Positions 29,501 to 39,797 of a stretch of DNA of 64,000 nt are shown here, in pieces; within the stretch, counting starts at the first letter, position 1; every line of letters starts with the position of its first letter. The notes under the pieces are model-generated. The model was not told where the DNA came from, ran no database searches, and was given only the letters and a program-made list of their open reading frames with translations. The DNA is from Balanoglossus misakiensis (taxonomy: Eukaryota > Hemichordata): NCBI GenBank assembly GCA_040954595.2, contig CM082581.2, positions 6,634,001 through 6,698,000 of the forward strand. The letters are read 5' to 3'. A program made the translations under genes and the position numbers.

Positions 29501-32500
29501 TCATTGGCAAGCTCAATACCTTGAGGTTGACCAGGTGCGCGAAAGCATTGTCTGGTAGTCGTCTCAAATGGTTCTGGCCCAGATTGAGTGATAACAACTG
29601 GTTTGGTACGCGCGTGTCGCATGGCTGAAGCCCGATACATGTGAGTGCGTTGGGGAACATGTTGAAGGAGTTGCCTCGCAGGCCGAGCAATTTCAACCGC
29701 CGCAGGTGCCGCAGTGCGCCTGCGCTGATCAGGGACGTTTCGGAGAAGGTGATGTTCAGAATTGCTAGATTCGGGAGACGGGGCAGTGTCTCCTCTGTGA
29801 TTCTGTACAAAGGCAGTAGCTGCAGCTGCAGGTCGGTGAGGTAGAATGTGTGCACCAACAGTTGCGTGAGGTTGGGTGGTTCGGGCAGCGACCAGCCCAG
29901 CAAGTCTACGGCTAGCGTCGGTGGCAGCACGGTTGGCTCATTCAGCGACACAAAGTCTGCTGTGCAAAATATTCTGTCGTAAACTAACGTTGTTACTAGG
30001 CTGTTCTGGCAGGTGCAGCCTCTGATGCACGTCAGTGGAGGTGACGGAGTCTGTGTTGTTGACAGACCGCACACTGTGAGCGTAAATGTGAGAAAGTGAA
30101 GTATACGTGTTTTCATCATTGCCGTATTCTCGGCCCTCCAAAATTACATCATTGCACGGTTACTTTAAAAGATGTCGTTGTCTCCTTATTTGGTCATCTC
30201 ACATGCCTAGCTGCAAAAGATCTTGGCACTTGTTCGCAATCATGCAACATTGGACTCCTGCTGTCAACACAGATTCGAGTCTTACTGCTCTGCTGTAGGC
30301 ACTTTTCTTGGCTCACTCTGAGGTTGAGTGGAATGCTTGTTTTCCCAATGGCTTCTTCCTTTATATATAACTAGTACTTACTTTCAAATCTGGAAAGAAA
30401 TATAAAATAGTAACATAAATCCATTCTTGTGATAAACTACTAAAAGAATTTCATAAATAGGAAGATTTTGCCAAATACAGATTTGTTACATAGATGAAAG
30501 TTTCATAACTGATTGATAAATGATGTGTTAGTTGGTAAAATGATGAATGGCATTATTGACCCTTCTTGCATGGACAGTCAGCGGAACAAGAATGCTGGGT
30601 TGGTCAAGTTCCGCATATATAAACTTTTATAGGTCAGAGGTCACAAACGTGTAAACTTAGGTTGGCCTTAATTCAGATTCGATCAAGTGTGAAAGCACTT
30701 GTTTGTCAGACCAAAATATTTGCCAGAAAGTACTGTTAATAGCCCGGACTGTTTCCTTGTCCAATTTTGCTAAGTGAACGACACTTTACTCTAATACTTA
30801 TAATGCCCATTCTTATCAGCATCAGCCATCATCACTTGTATATAAACACAGATTATAAATGGTTTCAGACATCTTGCTGTTTTGGTTATTGTTTTAGTCT
30901 TAGGGCAGGGTTTTACATGACGCGCATTTCTGCGTCCTTTACGCACAAAACTTGGCGTGGGACCCGTCAAAAACTAAACCATGCGTCCCTTGGGACGCAT
31001 GAAATATGTCTATTGTTGAGACCCTTGTTGCACGTTTCCTGATATCTAATGGGTGTACGCGTACACAGAGAGTCAATTAAACAGTTAATGACCTTATGAC
31101 CTGTAATCGATACTGATAACAGTTTCATAGCAAACTTGTAGCAAACTTGGTTTATTAATGAATTTGATACAGTTTACATACACGCAGTCACCCTCTTGGG
31201 AATTATAAGTTACACTACGATATCACGCCTATATCGCACTTTGCTGTGTGCAAGCAGTGAACTACCGAGACTCCTATTGCTCTGAAACCAACTCCGTCCA
31301 TGAGTACCAGCAGTCTTAGTTTTGTTGAAAACCCTGAACTTAAACTTTAAATATAGATTCAGCTGCAAATTTCTCGAATAAGACTTTAAGAAGACCAAGT
31401 TGAGAGTACATGTACTGGTATTCTCCATATTATATGCTTTAGGTCAAAGGGTCACTCATAAGGTGATGTTCAAGATGGGACCCCTAGCCATACTACAGTT
31501 GATCTTGGAATTACTCCCTATATCTTGTAGACAATATCATTTTATGATTTGGATTGGTATTGATTCTTACAACCGTTGCCCATTCACAGAAGGATTTTCT
31601 AATTTCCAGCATTGATAAAATGATAAAATATTCTGGTGAAATAAATTGGGACCCCCATGGTTTGATGTAGGACCCCCATTTTTCAACACTAGGAGTCCCA
31701 GGGACTCCCAAAAGTAAAAAGCGATGTAAAACCCTGTTAGGGTAAAGATTTTTCTGAAAATTGAAGTTTATAACTAATGAACTATGTAAAGGGATAAATT
31801 TAGGAACAAAGCAAACAAAAATAGTCAACGTTTGGTGTGTGTTTTCAAGAAGTTTCAAGACCAAGAGGTATCACTTTGTTTAGTCTAGTATCTAGCCGTA
31901 GTTTGTCCGCTTTGCTTGGAAGCAATATAGATACTAGACTACACTTTGTACAATGCACGACTGCTTGAATGATGTGAAACAGTACATGGCCTTGAGAGTT
32001 CAAAAAAAGCCTCACATGTCCAGATATTTGATATCTTGATTCAGGACTTTTTGATATCATGTTTTCACATGTGATAACTGCGGAATGAAGATGAGCTGCT
32101 TGTGGCGTCCACGTGGTACAGAGATAAAACCTAAACTTACCGTAGTTAGTCTGGTCAGTCTTCTTAAACATCCATTGGGGAGCTGTCGGGGTTCATAACA
32201 ACATGGTCAAAACTGGAACATTGGGATCAGCGTAAACTGTTTTTATGGTGCCACAGACGCTCTCGAATCTTCAAGGGTTGTGACATGGGGCACGTGTCAG
32301 GGTCTGACCTTGTTTGCTTTGGACAATGCAGAGGTCACTGTTCAGTGAATGCGTTGAATGGAAGCACTGAGTAGTGAAATGGGGGTTAGATACAGGATGT
32401 GACTCATATCACGTTGCAGCAGTTGTCGGTGTCGTGGGAGGAAAAGACTGTCTCAGACAATGCATTCTATATATATATATGGGTCAGTGTATGTATATAG

Positions 32501-35500
32501 GTGCTGGTACCAATTTCGGTATCTTAGCATTCCTAGGGGATACCGGTCGAACCTTTGGAAGATGAAAATCAACCAGGATGCCAGGGGGTCTTGTGTGTGT
32601 ATATATGTTATACAGAACATATACCAGCTTTTATCCAAATAAAGTATAGGGAAATTATGTAATATAGAATGCCTTGTTTGTGGCCTGTCTGTAGGCCGTA
32701 GACCACGTTGTGGTAATACTTTGATTTGCCTTCCACAGCTATTATAACTCATTTCATTAGCCATATGCATGAACAAGCAAACAATTAAAGATAAATTTAG
32801 AAACGTAATATAAATACATGTAGTAGAGATCACCTGTATTAATTAGCACACAAATACATGACCAAGTTCATGTTTTTGGCTTCTTACAACATCACAACTA
32901 TTCGAATAGATACTTATTCTCTGAGATATTGCAAGCTATATACTATTATATATACAGAACTGCTTTACAGTATTTTCTAATTGCTTTCTTCTGTAGGTTC
33001 CAAAGCATCAGAAATGTGAAGCGTGTGTGGAGCTTGTGAAAGATGACATAGTGATTGTATCCCACAGCAACGGGCAGCTGGCCATGCTCCCTGGTAAAAA
33101 GGTAATAGAAAAAAATAGAGAGAGTTTTTCTTTAGGATCACAAGGAAAATGAATTCTGTACTGACCTGTCGAGTTTTGTTGGATCGATCTGTTGCAGTCA
33201 TGGACAGTGGACCATGTAAATACAAATTGCTCATAACCAAATTTTGGGAGAGGCAATGTGAAATCTTGAGAAATCCTTTTTCCTCTTATTTTCAGCATTT
33301 GAATGACGGAGTGCGAATGAAATCAGATGTGCTCCATGTTGGACAGAAGATTGAGGTTGTCATCAAAAAGTGAGTTTAACTGTGTGTCCCGCACGATAAC
33401 AGTATGATGGTAGTTTGATGTAGTCTGCCTGTAATGTAGTGCTGTGTGTTCATATGTAATTCATGGCTGCCAGTGACCCACTAAAATTGTTGTGGTTCTG
33501 TAAAAAATAAATACTCAGAGATTAAAATCAGGTAAACCCCTGCCAAATTCTTTTAACCAAGCTATCTGTTTGGTGTGCCTTGATAAATAACCAACGTTTC
33601 TTGATGCGTCTTTCAGGTCGACTCAAAACAGTACCATTGGCATCCAAGACGACAGTAAGCTGAAACTGGATAACACACGCAGCAGACAAAAGAACAAAGG
33701 AGCCACCCTCAATTCTGAGGAGAGACAAAACGAACACACAAAAGCTGTCACCAATCAAACAGGAATAGAAATTGGCACATCAGTTTCAGCTGTGTACGTA
33801 TACTATAATCCCATACAATGTAGCCATACTTTGATTTCATAGGGTTTAATGCTTACTTTATTGTCAGTGCACTAGTACTAAATACTGCTTGTGTTAGTGA
33901 GTGGGGGAGTTCTGGTCTTGTATCCAGCCATGTGTTGTTCGCATATGTTCATATCTTTTTTAAAAAGAAGAAGACCTCTTGATTACATGTATTAACTTTA
34001 ACTGGTACATTAATTTCAGGGTGAAATCTGTGAGGGAGACATGTATGCATGTAGTGGTCAGTGGTTCGGTACCAGGACGAGTCCATGTCACCGAGATACT
34101 GGACAAACCAACAGAGGTGAGATATATATGCAAGGGAGGGAAGTGTATAATACATGAGAATGGCCAATCCCAGGGAATAGTCAAACTGGCAGTGGCAGCA
34201 GACAACCAAAAATTAAAAAAAAAACACTTGGAAATTCATGTCAACTTTTTTCATCAAAATTCATCAAGGTACTAACTTCCGCCATGCCAAAACATTGACA
34301 ACACGACGATCATCTTCAAGATCCCAAATTTTGATCTACCTTCTGCCATATTTTCACCCGACTCGAACATTTTCTTGCATATGTAGAGTCAGTATCCACT
34401 GAAAGCTTTCACACCGGGGCAGAGGATTGAAGGCACAGTGATCGGGTACCAAGACGTCAAACACAATAAATTCCTCCCTGTGACACACCCTGACTTTCAA
34501 CAGACAGGGCTGGAAATAACACTGAAAGCAAGGTGAGTATTTTCAACGCATGTTAAGTGATAGACCACACAGCCGTGATTCACTGGCAATAGTTGGCATG
34601 TTATATCTTTATGCCTGGTGTTTGAATGATAACTCCAGAAAAATACAAGAACTTGATTCACGTCCATGGAATATTTCATTGTCTTTAATTGCACAGTAAA
34701 CTGAAAGCTGATCCTGTGAGTCTTGACGAAGCAGAGTACTTCATGGACATCGACAAACTTCTGGCACGGTACAAGGTTGGAGAAACCGTGTGGTGTTACG
34801 TTGAGAAGGTATGTCTTCATGCACTGTGTTTCAAGGTGAATACTTGTTTATATTTGTGGCTGTATTCTCCCCAACACCTAGCAGTGTCCTATCGCCAGGA
34901 CTTTGTGTGTTAATATCATGAAACTTCAAAGTGTTGCCTGTTTCTTACCCTGTGCCTCCAGTACGAGAATGAATTCCTGAGGGTGAACGTCACGCCACGG
35001 ATCCGAGGAGACATCCACCGTCTGAATCTCTCCAAGATCCCACAGGAGCTGCAGACCCCCCAGAAACAGTTCAGGACCGGTCAGTCTTACAAGGCAGTGA
35101 TCGCCAGGGTGGACACGGAGCATAAGAAACTAGAGCTGACCAGAGCGGGTGAGTGCAAATCTTTCTCTGTATTTAACCCTTTCACCAGAATGGTCTGATC
35201 CAAATCATTTGTTTCCTATCGTAAAATTGGACCTCTATATAGGGGTACAGGGGTGAAAGCGTTAAGTATACAACAGTTGTGCCCTTGATATCAGCTCACC
35301 CCTGTGTATGAAATAGTATTGGCATGCAAATAACATCCTCTTTTAACCAATGGAACGTTTCTTTTTCTCATAGGGTTGCCATCACATGACCTGAAAGTTG
35401 GTGCCATTATGAACGGACAAATCAAGAAGATTCATCACGACGGTCTACTGGTACAACTTGCAAATAAACATCTTGGGAAAGTTTATATCACGGATCTGTT

Positions 35501-38500
35501 CGATCAGTTCACTGAGAAGCCATTGGAAAAATTCAGGGAAAATCAATTCATCAGGTAAAAAATAAATGGCTATCAAAATTTGATGTCATGGCGGCTAGTT
35601 CAGATTATGCTCAGAATGTTGTGTTACAGTCATATTTGTTGATTACTGTAGTTTATTGACAGTTTGGGTGCCATGGTGTATGAGTGTCATATACCTACAC
35701 AACCCAACAGTTCTCAGATGATCTCATGTCAAAATGTCAAACCTCTTTTCCCCTCCCCACAACAGGTGTTGTGTTTTAGACTGCTCGGACAAAGGCCACA
35801 TTGCGTTGTCTGCAAGGCCATCCAGACTTGGCAAGAAGACGCCACAGAAGACAGACCCTGATATTCAAAGTATTGGTGATGTCTCTGCCAATGACCTAGT
35901 CAAGGGGTATGTCCGGTACAGTTCGGATGTCGGACTCTTTATCAAGTGAGTTTTCTCTCTCAGATAATTTAAACAATTGCTTCATCTGTAAAACCTTAGA
36001 AGACTTTCCTGTGTCTTTTTGCCAAAGAGTTCTTTCCGAATTGATTCATAAAATTGTCTAAATACTAATACTTTTCTTGATTTTCTTTGACTAGTTTGTG
36101 CAGGAATTTACATGGCAGAGTTGAATTGAAGAACTTGTCGTCATACTATGTGAGGGATCACTCCAAAGCATTCCTGGTTGGACAGCTGGTTACTGCCAAA
36201 ATTTTGAGGTAGAGTGACAAGTTGCCTTTTTCTTTCAAGATACCCACAACATCAAACTGGCTGCCAGTCAGACCCCCTAGCTAGGTTAGAATTATCCGCG
36301 CTACAATCTCTGTACAGAGAATGGGCAACATTATGCACAGGAAATCCTTCATGATTTTAAAGTGTGATGTCACTTTCTTAATACACAGTATCGACAAAGA
36401 CAGACAGCAGATTGAGCTCTCCCTTCACCCAGACCACACCGGTCTGCAAGACCAGCTGGCCAAGGAGTACAGGGGCAGTCTGCGAGCCAGCCACGACAGC
36501 GCTAAACTGAAACATGCCGAACGGAGAAAGAAACTGCAGAAAAGGCGAAGAGACGAAGACGGGTCCGACAGTGGCATTGATGGCGTGATGAAAGATGCCA
36601 TGGATTCAGATTCAGAAGTTGAGGTGAGTCCTCAGATTGAGCAGACAGCAGCGTATATAAATTACTGAGTGAACATATTTTTTATACTGGGGAAGTGTTC
36701 ATTTTCAGTAGTTTTCATTTCACCAGGCACTTGCAGTGTATTGCGATGTACCACCAGAAATAATTTGCGGTGATGTTTGAGATGTATTTGAGCTGGGGGT
36801 GATCAGTGGATGACATAAAGTTGGAAAAAATAAAACCAGCCCATCATGCAAGCCACGCTGACCACCCCCTCTGGTCAACTTCATCATGACATCTTCCACC
36901 CTCTTGCAGATTATCACGTCCCACAAATTGACAAAGGAATCCAAACTGCCTAGACTGGAAATTTCCGGATTCAACTGGGATGACAAACCTCTGACTAACG
37001 AGAAGACGAGAGAAAAAGACGCATCGGATGAAAGCAGTGATGACGATGATGACAGTGATGTCAAAGAAAAGGTAATATTCTGTGATCAACTTTAACTCTT
37101 TCAGTTCCTTGCAGTATTGTACTCGTAAGCAACTCACATGGTCCAAATATGTTGAGAATTCATGTAAGACTGAACGGTCTGGTCTCTTGCAGCCACCAAA
37201 GAAGAAAACAAAGAAAGAGAAAATGCAGGAGAAAAAGGAAGAGGAGGCTATGTTATATAAGGTAAGTGGAGTTTCAACAGTTTTGTGAAAAAATCTTTTT
37301 TTTCCTTGCTGTTTAGTCCAATGGTTCTTGCGTGTAAAATCCTGTATTGGCAAATTGTACAGGAAATAATGGACAAAGGTGTCAAATTTCACACGGACAT
37401 TACTCGTCCAATGCTTTGCAGTCAGTCATGTCACGTGACTGCACCTCCTCCAATCGCCAGTGACCGTATAGGTAACTGATGTGAAGTGAGGTTTCATCGT
37501 TGACTTTGCAGACAGAGAGAGCGCTGATGGACGCAGACCGGGCACCGGAGACGACGGACGATTTCGACCGACTCGTGGTCAGCTCTCCGGACAGCTCCAT
37601 AGTGTGGATACAGTACATGGCATTCCATTTACACACGACTGAAATAGACAAGGCCAGGGTGGTGGCAGAAAGAGCTCTCAAGACTATCTCATTTAGGTGA
37701 GTAGTGGGGGGGGGGGAGAACACAACAGTCTCTGTACTGTACTACAAACCTTAAAAAGTGAACTTTCCACCAAGAAAACGTCAGACATATCCATCTACAT
37801 ACAAATAGTGCATTGAGCATTGGAAACGCGTAATTGTACTCAGCTAAACAGATAGTGGATGCAATCAGTATAATTTATTAGAGTATACAAGATCATACAC
37901 ATACATGTTGTTGATCAAAAAACAATCCATTTTCACCCCACAGGGAAGAACAGGAGAAACTGAATGTGTGGGTGGCTTACATGAATCTCGAAAACTTGTA
38001 CGGTACTGATGAAACGCTGGCCAAAGTGTTTGAGAGAGCCTTGCAGATGTGTGACCCCATCAAAGTCTTCAAAGCTCTGGTCAGCGTTTACACAAAAACT
38101 GAGAAACTACAGGTAGGTGGCCATATTAGTTTTTGTTCAGATCTTTACCTTTGCACCATAAAATTCATTATGTCTCCTCTAACCAAGCACAACTACCTCC
38201 TCTCATTGCTGATATGTCACCCCTCCCCCTCTAACCCCCCACAGCAAGCAGAGCAACTGTACACGACCATGGTGAGGAGGTTCAGCCTGAACAAAGATGT
38301 TTGGACAAGCTACGGAATGTTTCTGATGCTCGGCGGAAAGCAGGACGCGGCCAGAAAACTGATGCAGAGAAGTTTCAAGAGTTTGGAGAAGCAAGATCGT
38401 AAGTTGAACCGAGTGTCTCAATCAGTGCTTGAATAGAAATATTGCATGGCCCATTTGTTGTGTTGTTATTCTATCAACTATAACATGGCTTTTGAAAAAC

Positions 38501-39211
38501 CTTGACCAGACAGCACTTCAGGGGGTTCCCATCACCAGTAGGGATGTACCAGTCATTTTTCCCTGCTCACTGAACTCAACAGTATGCAAGTATTGGAAAA
38601 TTCTCTACAATCATCCCCATCTTCTTTCACAGACATTGATGTGATCGTCAAGTTTGCGCAGTTTGAATTCAAGTTCGGAGAAGCGGAGAGAGGCAGAACG
38701 ATGTTTGAGAACACCCTGAGCAATTATCCCAAGAGAACCGACATTTGGTCAATATACATTGACATGATGATCAAGCAAGGCAATTCAGAAACTATAAGGT
38801 AAGTCCTCCAAAAAATCCTGTCAATTTTAACCCTTTCGCCCCCGTTCCCTCTATAGAGGTCCAAACTGACCATAGAAAACAATGGGTTTGGACTGAACCA
38901 TTATATTGATGATGAAAGGGTTTTTATTCAGTTTGAAAGGTAGGTCACCGAGGTAGACGTCGCATATTTGCGCTAAAATTGATGGGGAAAAAAGCTGTTT
39001 TTTCTGCTTGACTCAAATCTCTAAATCTCGTTTCAGGCAACTGTTTGAGAGAGTCATCCACCTCAATTTGTCCCCGAAGAAAATAAAGTTCTTCTTCAAG
39101 AGGTACTTGGACTTTGAGAAGAAACATGGCGACGAGGATACGGTCGGTGCTGTGAAGCAGAAAGCTTTGGAGTATGTGGAGTCCAAAACAGGAGTTGCTG
39201 AAATGGAATGA
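20522..39211 (+). CDS. PDCD11: PDCD11/RRP5, rRNA-processing protein with S1 and HAT repeats
   Basis: Thirty-five coding exons, phase-consistent throughout, give 1825 residues (human 1871). Exons: 20522-20635, 20867-21028, 21338-21520, 21655-21816, 21913-22036, 22276-22559, 22709-22915, 23031-23219, 23386-23532, 23816-23996, 24143-24276, 24525-24581, 24735-24917, 25222-25392, 25659-25872, 26030-26167, 26464-26603, 32997-33101, 33296-33369, 33617-33793, 34020-34116, 34387-34532, 34697-34808, 34962-35148, 35374-35554, 35766-35945, 36095-36208, 36389-36623, 36910-37071, 37193-37261, 37512-37696, 37944-38112, 38245-38398, 38633-38798, 39037-39211. A basic N-terminus precedes repeated S1 RNA-binding domains ([39 protein letters not shown]). 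An acidic linker follows, then C-terminal HAT repeats ([40 protein letters not shown]). RRP5 binds pre-rRNA in the nucleolus and is needed for both 40S and 60S subunit maturation. Intron 17 is 6.4 kb and hosts a Toll-like receptor gene on the other strand. Confidence 0.97.
21055..21138 (+). repeat. Short inverted-repeat element, copy 2
   Basis: Shares the core (GTCCAAATCCATTGTTTTCT, then TAAAGTTGGACC, then GGGTGAAAGG) with the 10.1 kb copy. The terminal TTAA is decayed on both sides, so this is an older copy. It lies in PDCD11 intron 2. Confidence 0.5.
23578..23701. repeat. 124-base segment with 9-base terminal inverted repeats
   Basis: CACAGTCAA at the left end and TTGACTGTG at the right end are perfect inverse complements. 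The interior repeats GTGGCCAC-type words. I found no target duplication, so calling it a transposon is tentative. It lies in PDCD11 intron 9. Confidence 0.4.
27030..30119 (-). CDS. Toll-like receptor, multiple-cysteine-cluster type, single exon
   Basis: An uninterrupted 1029-residue frame. Residues 1 to about 22 form a signal peptide. A short cysteine-rich N-terminal cap (CIRGCTC) and a first series of leucine-rich repeats follow. About 507-566 is a first LRRCT cap (NPLSCDCD...WC), immediately followed by a second LRRNT (CPVNCTCNR, about 572), four or five more repeats, and a second LRRCT (CDCQLEW, about 742-792). The membrane helix is at about 812-831 and the TIR domain begins at about 860 ([11 protein letters not shown]). 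The TIR BB loop reads RDFVVGG at 898-904, like RDWLVGG in Drosophila Toll rather than the RDFxPG of most vertebrate TLRs. Box 3 is [10 protein letters not shown]. Such receptors sense microbial ligands or spaetzle-like cytokines and signal through MyD88-type adaptors; the ligand cannot be read here. The gene lies wholly inside PDCD11 intron 17, antisense, and is GC-richer than its surroundings. Confidence 0.96.
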   Translation of the reverse strand: MMKTRILHFLTFTLTVCGLSTTQTPSPPLTCIRGCTCQNSLVTTLVYDRIFCTADFVSLNEPTVLPPTLAVDLLGWSLPEPPNLTQLLVHTFYLTDLQLQLLPLYRITEETLPRLPNLAILNITFSETSLISAGALRHLRRLKLLGLRGNSFNMFPNALTCIGLQPCDTRVPNQLLSLNLGQNHLRRLPDNAFAHLVNLKVLSLPMNQLKGLREDTFAPLRNLTFLDLNGNRIEDLPAGIFQNLTNLQVLYLGSNHLGTLNSNVFRSLGNLMVLDLSLNQLTTLPVDIFAGLGKLQELNLKFNFLTLPGDVFRGLHALTSIDVSENYHSWLFRSVFPTDLFRNLPSLQTLSLKQTGVQSLENLTFDGCTILSKLDLSLNFIREIPRHVIHRVNAPYLTYITFQGNNISTLSEYAFAQSDSLTEIDLSHNHLITVPRRAFYQLAKLETLDLSHNSLVYFNDASLYHLPNLKHLKLNDNQLKNLNLFHDARSTGLINTQWTLYLYMDANPLSCDCDMFAVLFNETGFLKIRDFVNLVFVPSLSNLQCRSPSRLLGKTIAFVDIGDFWCEVPQLCPVNCTCNRVALETSVFITNCSFRGFRDLPRGIWPNTTVLQLQGNELARVSKGWFADLANLRELNLAFNSIAWIQEGALEPLFGLTYLDLSFNELSEISGSEFTALSDLEDLYLDHNNISRIGAYSFANLGKLVFLMLNNNRLAYLDVDLFNDTTALKMLGLHSNAYVCDCQLEWVDMKDWMLQHKAVVPYLSDVNCTTPHEINSTDVWSVLQLTAADLGCNATATDRPRPIQLTDTQSRVIAGVLGLTAVVMVAAAVAFRFRNTARVVIYNVTGWRIMEKPEAFEENKTYDAFLSFSSQDLRWVKNELLKNLEEHDPPYKVCIHHRDFVVGGCIAESIVEAVEQSSRTILVLTNNFLQSEWCSYEFSQAHHQVLTDKSSRLIVLYMEDIDPDKLDKQLKTFLETNTYLEKDDPLFWEKLYYAMPHVKHIRKLNRPKRERRVPRAPDREMLEIQDEVM
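30906..31736. mobile_element. 831-base non-autonomous DNA transposon
   Basis: Left end CAGGGTTTTACATGACGC and right end GCGATGTAAAACCCTG are inverted repeats, 13 bases perfect. TTAGGG is duplicated directly outside both ends (30,900-30,905 and 31,737-31,742). The inside has no transposase frame, but carries sub-terminal GGGACC/GGGTCC-rich palindromes such as GCGTCCCTTGGGACGC. The CAGGG start is hAT-like, although the visible duplication is 6 rather than 8 bases. It lies in PDCD11 intron 17, upstream of the Toll gene. Confidence 0.7.
31880..31941. mobile_element. 62-base miniature foldback element with 8-base target duplication
   Basis: Arms TAGTCTAGTATCTA (31,881-31,894) and TAGATACTAGACTA (31,928-31,941) are perfect inverse complements. 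CACTTTGT is repeated on both sides (31,872-31,879 and 31,942-31,949). One extra T stands between the left duplication and the arm. The size and 8-base duplication suggest a hAT-derived MITE. Confidence 0.6.
35173..35265 (+). repeat. Short TTAA-flanked inverted-repeat element, copy 3
   Basis: Begins TTAACCCTTTCACCAGAATG and ends GGGGTGAAAGCGTTAA, 93 bases, the same length and orientation as the 10.1 kb copy. It lies in PDCD11 intron 24. Confidence 0.6.
38827..38922 (-). repeat. Short inverted-repeat element, copy 4
   Basis: Inverted orientation relative to the other copies: it reads TTAACCCTTTCGCCCCCGTT, then GAGGTCCAAACTGACCATAG, and ends ATGAAAGGGTTT. The left TTAA is intact and the right one has decayed. 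It lies in PDCD11 intron 34. Confidence 0.6.
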
Positions 39212-39485
39212 ATTTTGAAAAAAAGGTGTAGCTGGAAAGTCACCAGTACTCTGTTATGCTGCGGATGGGTTTTACAGGGTGCAATATGGTCGGGTCAACT
39301 TGTTGATGGAACGGGAATGAATGATTTTTTTTATTTTTGTTGTTGGACTGACTGTCCTGTAGATCAATGCGAAGTCAAATTTCACTTGAAAGAGTGACAA
39401 AAATGTTATCAATCAGCAAATGTTGAATATCTCATAAATAGATGCACCTGGCACGTTTATCTCATCCATCATTTTTACCAAAACC

Positions 39486-39491
39486 AATAAA
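39486..39491 (+). terminator. Poly(A) signal of PDCD11
   Basis: AATAAA about 275 bases after the PDCD11 stop codon. The opposing gene's likely signal is about 130 bases further on, so the two transcripts converge closely. Confidence 0.6.
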
Positions 39492-39620
39492 ATATTTAAA
39501 AACACTTGCAAAAGATGTGTGCAAATGTGACAGTGTCTCATTCCTTTAGTTTATTTGCTCCGTTCCTTTGCTGTAAAGAATGCAGCCATTACATTAATCC
39601 AGAATTTTACAAAAATTAGT

Positions 39621-39626
39621 TTTATT
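39621..39626 (-). terminator. Poly(A) signal of the RIIa-DUF3987-like gene
   Basis: AATAAA on the minus strand, about 170 bases after the stop codon at 39,798. Confidence 0.55.
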
Positions 39627-39797
39627 TCATGGAAATCTCCACAATAGGAGGGAAAAAACTTGACATTGCCATTGTCAGAACACAGTGCATGTCGATCCCA
39701 GTGTTTTTATCATTTATTGTTCACTGTGAACTCAGTTGCCATTTCATTTCATTGTATCTCATCGGCCCTGGTGTCTTGCTTTCTCGTCAGGACTGTC

